A stretch of DNA of 6,869 nt from Thermoplasmata archaeon (lineage in GTDB: Archaea > Thermoplasmatota > Thermoplasmata > Thermoplasmatales > Thermoplasmataceae): positions 1-6,869 of the forward strand of contig JAJZLW010000069.1 of assembly GCA_021850505.1 (NCBI GenBank), read 5' to 3'. Positions within the stretch are counted from its first letter, which is position 1. Each line of letters begins with the position of its first letter. Positions 1 to 6,060 of the stretch are shown piece by piece. Under the pieces are notes generated by a model. That model worked only from the letters and a program-made list of their open reading frames with translations. It did no database searches and was not told where the DNA came from. A program made the position numbers and the translations under genes.

Positions 1-174
1 AGGGCGGGATTCTATGCATCTCTTTACAGAAAGAACTCTTTAACAGAGTCAATCAAATATGGAATGTTTGTATCGTCAATTGCAATTTCAGAGCCTTTAA
101 AAGATTTTAGGATGACCTGGAAAGAGATTACTGAAGCAACAAAGGTCTCTTCTATAAAAGAAAGCACCAACTGA
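1..174 (+). CDS. C-terminal fragment of a probable PfkB-family (ribokinase-like) carbohydrate or nucleoside kinase
   Basis: The frame is open from the first base of the window to TGA at 172-174 and gives 57 residues; the N-terminal part lies upstream. The fragment begins with RAGFYASLYR, followed by a segment ending in IKYGMFVSSIAISEPL. This fits the stretch just after the GAGD anion-hole/catalytic Asp motif of PfkB kinases, where an 'FxAGF' turn leads into a helix carrying a 'YG..MAS' segment. The GAGD motif itself, with the catalytic base, is outside the window, so activity and substrate cannot be judged. PfkB enzymes phosphorylate sugars or nucleosides with ATP in the cytoplasm. The assignment rests on pattern similarity over about 35 residues and is moderate. 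The gene ends 56 bases before the next one, which has its own promoter, so co-transcription is not required. Confidence 0.55.
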   Translation, partial: RAGFYASLYRKNSLTESIKYGMFVSSIAISEPLKDFRMTWKEITEATKVSSIKESTN

Positions 175-186
175 ATTAACTGAATT
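169..186 (+). repeat. Perfect 9-bp tandem duplication across a stop codon
   Basis: The unit AACTGAATT occurs twice in direct succession (169-177 and 178-186). Each copy contains TGA in the frame of the kinase fragment, giving stops at 172-174 and 181-183. It is probably a small slippage duplication; no function is implied. Confidence 0.6.
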
Positions 187-195
187 CATAATAGG

Positions 196-207
196 CAAGT
201 TTTTTAG
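196..207 (+). promoter_or_regulatory. Probable BRE/TATA promoter of the carbonic-anhydrase-like gene
   Basis: A purine-rich GCAAG is followed by a T-rich TATA-like box at about 200-207. The box centre is about 27 bases before the GTG at 231, the spacing expected if transcription starts at or next to the start codon. The box is a weak match to the archaeal consensus. No good Shine-Dalgarno sequence lies before the GTG (only GAAGG at 222-226), which fits a leaderless message. Confidence 0.45.
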
Positions 208-230
208 TGTAGTATACAATAGAAGGCACC

Positions 231-749
231 GTGTCAGTTTATGAGTTTGAGGATAGAAAGCCGGTTATAAGCTCAAAGGCTTTTATTTTTGAGAATGCAG
301 TAGTTATTGGAGATGTCACTATTGGTGACTACGTGTGGGTTGGGCCTGGAGCTGTCCTGCGAGGGGATTATGGATCAATCAAGGTTGGGGATTATTCAGC
401 AATTGAGGATAATTGTGTAATACATGCTAGACCGGGTGAGAAAACTGAGATGAATGAACATGTGACCGTTGGCCACCTCTCCACAATTCATACCGCGAAG
501 CTTGGATCATGGTCAATAGTCGGGATGGGGTCAACTGTTTCTGATTTTGCTGAGATAGGTGAATGGGCTGTTGTTGCAGAGGGAGCAGTTGTCAAGGCGC
601 GTTCAAAGATACCCGATAATGCAATAGCTGCAGGTATACCCGCTGCTGTCATTGGGTCCATAAATGACGAATACAAAAAGTTGTGGACAGAATACAAGGC
701 AAATTATAACAGCTTTGCTGATCGGTACAGGAACATCAAAAAGATTTGA
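231..749 (+). CDS. Gamma-class carbonic anhydrase-like hexapeptide-repeat protein
   Basis: The 172-residue protein has the left-handed beta-helix pattern of the gamma-carbonic anhydrase/PaaY/CaiE family: hexapeptide turns over about residues 12-142, then a short charged C-terminal helix. Gamma-CAs are trimers with the metal at subunit interfaces and hydrate CO2 to bicarbonate in the cytoplasm. The three metal-ligand histidines are visible as H65 (in CVIHARP), H82 and H87 (GHLSTIH), with the same spacing as His81, His117 and His122 of the Methanosarcina thermophila enzyme Cam. The Arg59/Asp61 pair corresponds to R44/D46 in RGD, and Asp76 to D60. Two differences stand out: the Gln75 position is E59, and Cam's acidic-loop Glu62 is Y47, as in most Cam-like homologues lacking that loop. 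GTG at 231 is chosen because it puts the family's usual short N-terminus (V-x-E-F) first and no earlier start is open. Metal binding is likely; carbonic anhydrase activity is less certain. Confidence 0.85.
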   Translation: MSVYEFEDRKPVISSKAFIFENAVVIGDVTIGDYVWVGPGAVLRGDYGSIKVGDYSAIEDNCVIHARPGEKTEMNEHVTVGHLSTIHTAKLGSWSIVGMGSTVSDFAEIGEWAVVAEGAVVKARSKIPDNAIAAGIPAAVIGSINDEYKKLWTEYKANYNSFADRYRNIKKI

Positions 750-754
750 TTTGA

Positions 755-779
755 CTGTAAATACAGCAAAAATATTGCT
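755..779 (+). repeat. Two overlapping short inverted repeats upstream of the enolase promoter
   Basis: CTGTA-AA-TACAG (755-766) and AGCAA-5 bases-TTGCT (765-779) lie directly before the enolase BRE/TATA. They could form an activator or repressor site or weak hairpins after the preceding gene. Five-base arms are short enough to arise by chance, so this is a tentative note. Confidence 0.25.
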
Positions 780-782
780 TCG

Positions 783-797
783 AACAAAGATATTTAA
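783..797 (+). promoter_or_regulatory. BRE/TATA promoter of the enolase-diphthine synthase unit
   Basis: The purine-rich BRE-like AACAAAG is followed by the TATA box ATATTTAA at 790-797. The box centre is about 25 bases before ATG at 819, which places the transcription start at or next to the A of that ATG. This supports a leaderless message and favours ATG 819 over the in-frame TTG at 813. Confidence 0.65.
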
Positions 798-818
798 CCT
801 ATACCTCACTTCTTGTGT

Positions 819-2027
819 ATGGACAAGATCTTTGAGATAAATAATGCAAAAGTGCGAATAATTGCGGATTCAAGAGGCAATCCAACGGTTGAGGCAACAA
901 TATTTCTCGAAAATGCTCACGGAATCTGCTCAGCACCGTCCGGTGCAAGTACTGGTGAAACCGAGGTAAAGGCGTTTCCCGATGGCGGAGCAGCAAAATC
1001 CGTCGAATTATTTAACAAGGTTGTCAGAAAGGAAATACTGGGTTTCAATTCCCTGAATCAGAGAGAATTTGACAGGAAGCTGGATGAGATAGATGGTACT
1101 GGCAACTTCAGTAAAATTGGTGGGAACCTGGCGACTGCACTTTCAATTGCACTTGCAAAGGCATCTTCCAATGCACTTGGAATCCCGTTATACAAATACA
1201 CAGGCGGCCTATTCTCCTCCAGGATTCCGAAACCACTGGGAAATGTCCTCGGAGGAGGCAAGCATTCAAAAAACGGTACGACAATACAGGAATTCTTTGT
1301 GTGCACGCAAACGGATGATGCCTTTAAGAATGTATTCACAAACATTAAGGTGCACAAACGGGTTGGCGAAAAGCTTTCAGAGAAATTTCCTGACATAAGC
1401 ATAGGGGTTGGGGATGAACGGGCCTGGACATGCAACATAGAGGATATGGAAGCGGTTGAACTTGTCAGGGAAGCAGCCCATGAGATAGAAGGAGAGACAA
1501 AAACAAAAATTCTTGTGGGAAGTGATCTGGCATCCACGTCATTCTTTGAAAACGGTAAATATGTATACCGTCACGAAAAGAAGACACCTGATCAGCAGAT
1601 TGATTTTGTAGAATCACTCGTGAAGGAGCATGGTTTTTCAATCATTGAAGATCCATTGGTTGATACCGACTTTGATGGGTTTGCCGCTATAACTAAGAGA
1701 GTGGGGGATCGCGCATTGATAATAGGCGACGATCTTTATACAACAAATCCTGAGAGAATTAAAAAAGGTATTGAGAAAAAATCCACCAATGCAGTCCTGA
1801 TTAAGGTCAATCAGATAGGCACTCTTTCCAGGACAATTGAGGCGGTCAGGCTCGCCAATTCCGCGGGCTGGAAGACGGTTATTTCACACAGGAGTGGTGA
1901 AACAACAGATGACTTCATCGCACACCTTGGAGTCGCATTTGGAAGCGAGATGATGAAATCCGGTACGATTGGGGGAGAAAGGTTATCGAAGCTCAATGAA
2001 CTGATTAGGATTCAAGAAGATTTTTGA
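819..2027 (+). CDS. eno: Enolase (2-phosphoglycerate dehydratase)
   Basis: Enolase interconverts 2-phosphoglycerate and phosphoenolpyruvate in cytoplasmic glycolysis/gluconeogenesis. The 402-residue protein has the N-terminal cap domain with SRGNPTVE (18-25) and the mobile loop APSGASTG (39-46), then the TIM-barrel-like domain. Catalytic and metal residues are all present: H149 and E158 (QEF), E200 (GDE), metal ligands D236 (GSD), E277 (IEDP) and D304 (GDD), catalytic base K329 (IKVNQIGT), H357 (SHRSGE) and K380 (MKSG). It is somewhat shorter than the usual 415-435 residues, as in some archaea. The loop after catalytic E200 reads RAWTC where most enolases have GGFAP or GAWAP, which is unusual. 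ATG 819 is chosen over TTG 813 because of the TATA spacing and because DSRGNP then falls at the usual distance from the N-terminus. The stop overlaps the next gene by four bases. Confidence 0.96.
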   Translation: MDKIFEINNAKVRIIADSRGNPTVEATIFLENAHGICSAPSGASTGETEVKAFPDGGAAKSVELFNKVVRKEILGFNSLNQREFDRKLDEIDGTGNFSKIGGNLATALSIALAKASSNALGIPLYKYTGGLFSSRIPKPLGNVLGGGKHSKNGTTIQEFFVCTQTDDAFKNVFTNIKVHKRVGEKLSEKFPDISIGVGDERAWTCNIEDMEAVELVREAAHEIEGETKTKILVGSDLASTSFFENGKYVYRHEKKTPDQQIDFVESLVKEHGFSIIEDPLVDTDFDGFAAITKRVGDRALIIGDDLYTTNPERIKKGIEKKSTNAVLIKVNQIGTLSRTIEAVRLANSAGWKTVISHRSGETTDDFIAHLGVAFGSEMMKSGTIGGERLSKLNELIRIQEDF

Positions 2028-2794
2028 CGTTATACATAATGGGAATGGGCCTGCGTGGGTATCGATCACTGACGATGGAGGAGATAGAACAGTTAAAAAA
2101 ATGTGATAAGATATTCATGGAGCAGTACACGTCAGGTTCCATGAAAGATGACATTCAAAGAATATCCAGGGAATTGAAAAAAGATATCCAGCAGCTTGAT
2201 CGCGAAGATGTTGAGCAATCTGACGTGATCATAAAAGCTGCCCAGCAGTTTGAAACTGCACTCCTTGTCATAGGGGATGCACTCACAGCCACAACCCACA
2301 ATCAGATCCGTTTTGAACTGGAAGACCTTGGAATTCCCGTCAAGATCTATGAGAATGCATCCATAGTCACAGCAATTATTGGCTACATGGGTCTGCATTT
2401 ATACAATCTTGGACCAGTAATCTCCCTTCCATTTGTATCAGAAAAATTCTTTCCAAAGAGCCCCTATGAAAAACTCGTAAGAAATATCACCAATGAGGAG
2501 CATTCATTAATATTGCTTGACCTGTCTCCATCCGGTTTTATGAAACCTTCAGAGGCTATACACATTCTTCGGGAAATGAATAATAAGTATGGAAAAAAAA
2601 TTGATCTTGAATTTGCGAGATTGTGCATCGTGAATGCCTTTGGAATGCCTGAACAGAAAATTTTTATCGGAAATCCTGTGAGCGCAGAAAAAGAATATTT
2701 TTCAGATAAACCCTCGGCTATAGTTTTTCCCGGAAGGCTTGATTCATCTGAACTGGATTCACTGAGAAGACTATCTGTTTTAAGTGACTACTAA
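2024..2794 (+). CDS. dphB: Diphthine synthase (S-adenosylmethionine-dependent methyltransferase for EF-2 diphthamide)
   Basis: This 256-residue protein matches archaeal/eukaryotic Dph5, which uses S-adenosylmethionine to methylate the modified histidine of elongation factor 2 on the way to diphthamide. The fold is that of tetrapyrrole methylases. Visible landmarks are the N-terminal LYIMGMGL strand-loop, the GDALTATTH motif at about 83-91 (family pattern GDP/A-x-x-ATTH) lining the SAM site, NASIVTAI at about 111-118, and SPYEKL at about 146-151. The C-terminal VFPGRLDSSE is the usual 'VPG-L---E' end of the family. The start is TTG at 2024: it gives the usual very short N-terminus (MxLYxxGxGL) and overlaps the enolase stop as TTGA. 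The next ATG, 15 bases further, would remove the first strand. No clear Shine-Dalgarno is seen, so translation is probably coupled to enolase termination. Confidence 0.94.
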   Translation: MTLYIMGMGLRGYRSLTMEEIEQLKKCDKIFMEQYTSGSMKDDIQRISRELKKDIQQLDREDVEQSDVIIKAAQQFETALLVIGDALTATTHNQIRFELEDLGIPVKIYENASIVTAIIGYMGLHLYNLGPVISLPFVSEKFFPKSPYEKLVRNITNEEHSLILLDLSPSGFMKPSEAIHILREMNNKYGKKIDLEFARLCIVNAFGMPEQKIFIGNPVSAEKEYFSDKPSAIVFPGRLDSSELDSLRRLSVLSDY

Positions 2795-2830
2795 TATTTA
2801 ATCGCTATTCAGCCCACAGCATCGGTTCTA

Positions 2831-2845
2831 CGAAAGTTATAAATT
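2831..2845 (+). promoter_or_regulatory. BRE/TATA promoter of the succinate dehydrogenase operon
   Basis: CGAAAG followed by TTATAAATT is the best archaeal promoter in the window (BRE about 2831-2836, TATA about 2837-2845). The expected transcription start, about 25-29 bases after the box centre, is near 2866-2870, just where the sdhA reading frame should begin. Another TATA-like ATATTTAA lies at 2794-2801 and could serve an upstream start, but no gene begins at the matching distance. Confidence 0.7.
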
Positions 2846-2869
2846 TGATCTTGGACTTCCAGACCGGCG

Positions 2870-4597
2870 ATAATTATAGATAGACCTGCTGTTACTAAAC
2901 TGAAAACTGATGTACTTATAATTGGGGCCGGAGGTGCTGGCTTGCGGGCTGCTGTTGAGGCACTCAAGCAGGATGTTAGTGTCCTTATAGTTTCTAAATC
3001 TCTTCTCGGAAAGGCGCATACTGTCATGGCCGAGGGTGGCATCGCAGCATCTCTTGGAAATGTGGATAAAGAAGATAACTGGAAAGTGCATTTTGCCGAT
3101 ACCTACGTCGAGGGTGTGTACCTGGGGGACTGGAGGCTTGTTGAAAAACTTGCTAAGGACGCTCCTGAAAGGGTCCTGGAACTTGAGGAATTTGGTGCAC
3201 TCTTCGACAGGAGCCCTGAAGGCAAGATATTGCAGCGCGCCTTTGGAGCACATACTTACCGCAGACTCTGTCATGTCGGTGACAAGACTGGTCTGGAACT
3301 TATCAGGACCCTGCAGGATAAAGTATTGCACAGTGGTGCATCCTTCCTAGAAGAGACAATGATAACGAAACTTGTCACGGATGGCAAAAGGGTCTATGGC
3401 GCAATAGGATTTGACCTTAAGAAAGGAAATTTCGTGGTTATATCTGCCAAGACCGTGATCATGGCATCCGGAGGACTCGGAAGAATGTTCAAGGTCACGT
3501 CTAATTCCTGGGAATCCACAGGTGATGGCCTTTCTCTTGCCTACGAAGCTGGGGCAGAACTGATGGATCTTGAAATGGTACAGTTCCACCCGACAGGAAT
3601 GCTCTGGCCACCTGCAATCAGAGGTCTGCTTGTGACAGAAGGCGTAAGGGGCGACGGTGGGCTCCTCTTTAATGCCAAGGGTGAAAGGTTTATGCTGAGA
3701 TATTCACCGAACAAGAAGGAACTTGATGCCAGGGACGTTGTCGCCAGATCAATATACAGGGAGATTATGGAAGGCCGGGGGACAGAGCATGGTGGAGTCT
3801 ACCTTGACATATCATACAAGGGAGCAAAATACATAATGGAAAAACTGCCAAGCATGTACATGCAGTTCAAGGAGTTTTCGGGGGTTGACATAACAAAGGA
3901 GAAGATGGAAGTTGCGCCAACATTGCATTATCACATGGGCGGCATCAGGATTGATCCAGAAACGAATGAAACAAGGATGAAGGGTCTTTTCGCTGCCGGT
4001 GAAGCCGCCTCCGGTGTGCATGGGGCAAATAGACTCGGCGGCAATTCCCTTGCAGATCTGCTTGTCTTTGGAAAGAGAACAGGAGAATCTGCTGCAAAAT
4101 ATGCTGCAAAGGTTAAGGAGAAAGAGGTCGATGATTCCGAGGTTAACGCTGAAATTGACAGGGTCCTTGCATTTTTGAATAAGCCGGATGGAGTGAATCC
4201 CTTCACGCTATTTGAGAGATTAAGGGTCGCTCTGTCCACCAATGTCGGTATCTGGAGAGATGAGGAGAACCTGAAAAAGGCACTCGCAGAAGTAAGGCAA
4301 ATCAAAAAGGAGTCGCTGAATGTCGGCGTCAGTGGCTCTACAGTTTTTAATCCCGGACTTGTGACATGCCTGGAGATTAATGGCATGGCGTCCGTTGCTG
4401 AAATGCTTGTTGTTGCTGCAATAGAGAGAAAGGAGAGCCGTGGAGCGCATTATCGGCTCGATTATCCGAACACTGACAAGTCGTGGAGAAAGAACATCAT
4501 ATTCACCAAGGATGGAAATTCATACCAGATGAGAACTGAGCCTGTTCCAGAACTGCCACCAGAGCTTGAGGCTTTGTTACCAAAGGAGGCCACCTAG
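2870..4597 (+). CDS. sdhA: Succinate dehydrogenase/fumarate reductase flavoprotein subunit, with a non-standard start codon
   Basis: SdhA oxidises succinate to fumarate on the cytoplasmic side of complex II. With the start at ATA 2870 it is 575 residues, normal for the family. It has the FAD dinucleotide motif GAGGAG (19-24), and AHTVMAEGG with H50, equivalent to the histidine that binds FAD covalently. Active-site residues match E. coli SdhA: H240 (FHPTGM), T256/E257 (VTEG), R293 (DVVARS), H353 (PTLHYHMGG) and R388 (ANRLGGNS). The C-terminal ESRGAH motif is present. The frame is open back to TGA at 2846-2848, but no ATG, GTG or TTG occurs before TTG 2942, which would delete the whole FAD motif. 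The promoter spacing points to a leaderless start at ATA 2870; ATT 2873, ATA 2876 or a base error are alternatives. It is the first gene of the operon and ends one base before sdhB. Direction (succinate oxidation or fumarate reduction) cannot be settled from sequence. Confidence 0.95.
   Translation: MIIDRPAVTKLKTDVLIIGAGGAGLRAAVEALKQDVSVLIVSKSLLGKAHTVMAEGGIAASLGNVDKEDNWKVHFADTYVEGVYLGDWRLVEKLAKDAPERVLELEEFGALFDRSPEGKILQRAFGAHTYRRLCHVGDKTGLELIRTLQDKVLHSGASFLEETMITKLVTDGKRVYGAIGFDLKKGNFVVISAKTVIMASGGLGRMFKVTSNSWESTGDGLSLAYEAGAELMDLEMVQFHPTGMLWPPAIRGLLVTEGVRGDGGLLFNAKGERFMLRYSPNKKELDARDVVARSIYREIMEGRGTEHGGVYLDISYKGAKYIMEKLPSMYMQFKEFSGVDITKEKMEVAPTLHYHMGGIRIDPETNETRMKGLFAAGEAASGVHGANRLGGNSLADLLVFGKRTGESAAKYAAKVKEKEVDDSEVNAEIDRVLAFLNKPDGVNPFTLFERLRVALSTNVGIWRDEENLKKALAEVRQIKKESLNVGVSGSTVFNPGLVTCLEINGMASVAEMLVVAAIERKESRGAHYRLDYPNTDKSWRKNIIFTKDGNSYQMRTEPVPELPPELEALLPKEAT
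4585..4589 (+). promoter_or_regulatory. Ribosome binding site of sdhB
   Basis: GGAGG, within AAAGGAGG, lies inside the end of sdhA with nine bases before ATG 4599. It decides the sdhB start: an in-frame upstream ATG at 4566 lies before this site and would add 11 residues with no Shine-Dalgarno of its own. Confidence 0.75.
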
Positions 4598-4598
4598 A

Positions 4599-5342
4599 AT
4601 GCCAGAAAAAGTTGTGATTTCAATAAAAAGATCAAACCCGTCAGCAAACGAAGCGCCGCATTTTGTTGATTATGAGATTACGCCGGATGAGGGGATGGTA
4701 GTGCTTGATGCAGTGCATTACATCGAGAACAACATAGATCCCACTCTTGCAGTGAGATGGAACTGTAAGGCAGCGAGGTGCGGTTCATGCTCTGCCGAGA
4801 TAAATGGCCTTCCAAGACTTATGTGCAAGACAAGGATAGACACAATAGGGAGCAGGATCCAGATAGAACCCATGAGGGCTTACCCCGTAGTCAAGGACCT
4901 TGTTACAGATGTTTCACATAACTGGGTCATTGCCAAGAAGATACCGCCTTTCACCCCCAAACCAGATCTGCCAAAACCGTGGAGGATGCAGGCAATTGAT
5001 GTGACAAGATCAAAGGAGTTCAGGACCTGCATTGAATGCTTCCTGTGCCAGGATGTCTGTCATGTAATAAGAGAACATGAATCGAACTATTTCGGGCCAA
5101 AACACATGGTCAAGGTTGCAGCGCTCGATATGCATCCTCTGGATTCAATAGACAGAACAGGATTGCTTCACACTGATGGTGGGATAGGTTTCTGCAATAT
5201 TACCAAATGCTGCCAGAATGTATGCCCTGAGGGTATTCATATTACAGACAATGCCATCATTCCAGAAAAGGAGAGGGTTGTGAATGAATTTTATGATCCA
5301 ATAGGTATCCTCGTTCACAGGATGAGGAGGAGAAAAAGATGA
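4599..5342 (+). CDS. sdhB: Succinate dehydrogenase/fumarate reductase iron-sulfur subunit
   Basis: SdhB carries electrons from the flavin of SdhA to quinone at the membrane anchor. The 247-residue protein has an N-terminal ferredoxin domain with [2Fe-2S] ligands C56, C61, C64 and C76. The C-terminal domain has C144-x2-C147-x2-C150-x3-C154, then C199, C204-C205 and C209-P. By spacing against E. coli SdhB, C144/C147/C150/C209 hold the [4Fe-4S] cluster and C154/C199/C205 the [3Fe-4S] cluster. C204 is an extra cysteine beside a [3Fe-4S] ligand. The following ITDNAIIPEKERV segment, as I recall, is typical of archaeal and actinobacterial homologues. The protein ends in a strongly basic tail (RMRRRKR), suited to contact with the membrane surface or anchor. 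The start is ATG 4599, one base after the sdhA stop, with a good Shine-Dalgarno; the stop overlaps the sdhC start as ATGA. Confidence 0.95.
   Translation: MPEKVVISIKRSNPSANEAPHFVDYEITPDEGMVVLDAVHYIENNIDPTLAVRWNCKAARCGSCSAEINGLPRLMCKTRIDTIGSRIQIEPMRAYPVVKDLVTDVSHNWVIAKKIPPFTPKPDLPKPWRMQAIDVTRSKEFRTCIECFLCQDVCHVIREHESNYFGPKHMVKVAALDMHPLDSIDRTGLLHTDGGIGFCNITKCCQNVCPEGIHITDNAIIPEKERVVNEFYDPIGILVHRMRRRKR
5324..5330 (+). promoter_or_regulatory. Ribosome binding site of sdhC
   Basis: GAGGAGG lies inside the end of sdhB with eight bases before ATG 5339. It supports direct initiation at the ATGA overlap in addition to translational coupling. Confidence 0.75.
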
Positions 5343-6052
5343 TTGAAAATAAGAATAAATTTTCCATTGGTGGCGAACTTTTTGAGCTGAACTGGAGGTT
5401 CTGGGGATTTGTCCTGGTTCTGCTGCTTTCAGCGGCTGCACTTTACCTCTATCCAGTGGGGGAGTATCATGGATATGTGGATCCGTTCTATTCTCCAACT
5501 GTTCTCGTATTGCCGTTTGTTGCACTTTTCAGGTTATCCTGCTATGCTTACAGGAAAGATTACTACAGACATGTTTTCAAGCATCCGATGGCGTGCCTCA
5601 ATGAAGAAAGGATGGATTCCTCTAAAAGAATATACAGGGGGGAAACAGGTTTCTTTTCATTGAACAATTTCCACAGATATTTCTTCTATATAGGACTGGC
5701 TCTTCTCCCATTCTTCTATTATGATTTCTATGTATCGATGTTTTATACAAGCGGCTTCTTCATTTTCAGGCTTGGAAGCATAATAATACTGGCAAATGCT
5801 CTTCTCCTGACATTCTGGACACTGTCATGCCACGCATTCAGGCACCTTATAGGTGGATATGCAGACTGCTACAGCTGTCTTTCTGGCGGCAGCACAAGGA
5901 AGAAGATATACAATGGTCAGTCATGGCTCAACCTGTATCACGAACAGTTCGCTTTTATAAGTCTGCTGGTTGTTGTTGCAGTTGACCTTTACATCAGAGC
6001 GCTTATGGCTGGATGGCCCGTTGACTTTACATTCCTGAGAATTGCTATATGA
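5339..6052 (+). CDS. sdhC: Succinate dehydrogenase membrane anchor subunit, large five-helix type resembling mycobacterial Sdh1 SdhC
   Basis: The 237-residue integral membrane protein follows sdhAB and should anchor complex II and form the quinone site. Predicted membrane helices are at about 21-40, 53-69, 113-136, 140-162 and 203-222, more than the three of classical SdhC or SdhD. Conserved-looking motifs are LSCYAYRKDYYR (C68), YRGETGF followed by NNFHRYFFY (H112), SCHAFRHLIGG (C164, H165, H169) and NLYHEQFAFISL (H201). These resemble, from memory, the single large anchor of actinobacterial type F complex II, whose M. smegmatis member has a membrane-embedded Rieske-type [2Fe-2S] cluster with His ligands. 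With the N-terminus in the cytoplasm, C68, H112, C164-H169 and H201 all fall at the cytoplasmic ends of helices, near SdhB. C86 and the C177-x2-C180 pair are additional cysteines. Membrane-anchor identity is secure from context; the cofactor is inference. Confidence 0.85.
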   Translation: MIENKNKFSIGGELFELNWRFWGFVLVLLLSAAALYLYPVGEYHGYVDPFYSPTVLVLPFVALFRLSCYAYRKDYYRHVFKHPMACLNEERMDSSKRIYRGETGFFSLNNFHRYFFYIGLALLPFFYYDFYVSMFYTSGFFIFRLGSIIILANALLLTFWTLSCHAFRHLIGGYADCYSCLSGGSTRKKIYNGQSWLNLYHEQFAFISLLVVVAVDLYIRALMAGWPVDFTFLRIAI

Positions 6053-6056
6053 GGTG
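6051..6056 (+). promoter_or_regulatory. Ribosome binding site of the small membrane gene, overlapping the sdhC stop
   Basis: GAGGTG begins inside the sdhC stop codon (TGA at 6050-6052) and ends four bases before ATG 6061. It matches the archaeal anti-Shine-Dalgarno well and supports translation of the 62-codon gene. Confidence 0.7.
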
Positions 6057-6060
6057 AATT

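Noticed and set aside
813..818. TTG at 813 as the enolase start
   Set aside because: ATG 819 is two codons on, fits the TATA spacing for a leaderless message and is the stronger codon.
1058..1537. Minus-strand open frame of 159 codons opposite enolase
   Set aside because: Antisense shadow of a conserved enolase; low-complexity Ser/Pro/Phe composition and no family resemblance.
2795..2830. Possible small RNA or gene between dphB and sdhA
   Set aside because: The gap is short, no open frame or stable hairpin was visible, and the BRE/TATA just downstream explains the spacing.
2942..2944. TTG at 2942 as the sdhA start
   Set aside because: It would remove the GAGGAG FAD-binding motif and the first beta strand, and there is no promoter or Shine-Dalgarno at the right distance.
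2837..3331. Minus-strand open frame of 164 codons over the sdh promoter and 5' end of sdhA
   Set aside because: Opposes the FAD-binding region of sdhA and has no supporting signals.
3931..4386. Minus-strand open frame of 151 codons opposite sdhA
   Set aside because: It lies wholly antisense to a certain gene with conserved catalytic motifs, is rich in Ser/Phe/Leu as antisense shadows are, and has no Shine-Dalgarno or recognisable domain.
4566..4598. Upstream in-frame ATG extending sdhB by 11 residues
   Set aside because: It lies before the GGAGG Shine-Dalgarno at 4585-4589, overlaps sdhA by 32 bases and adds an Arg-rich stretch atypical of the family N-terminus.
5145..5525. Minus-strand open frame of 126 codons across the sdhB/sdhC junction
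   Set aside because: Antisense to two well-supported genes; no recognisable domain.
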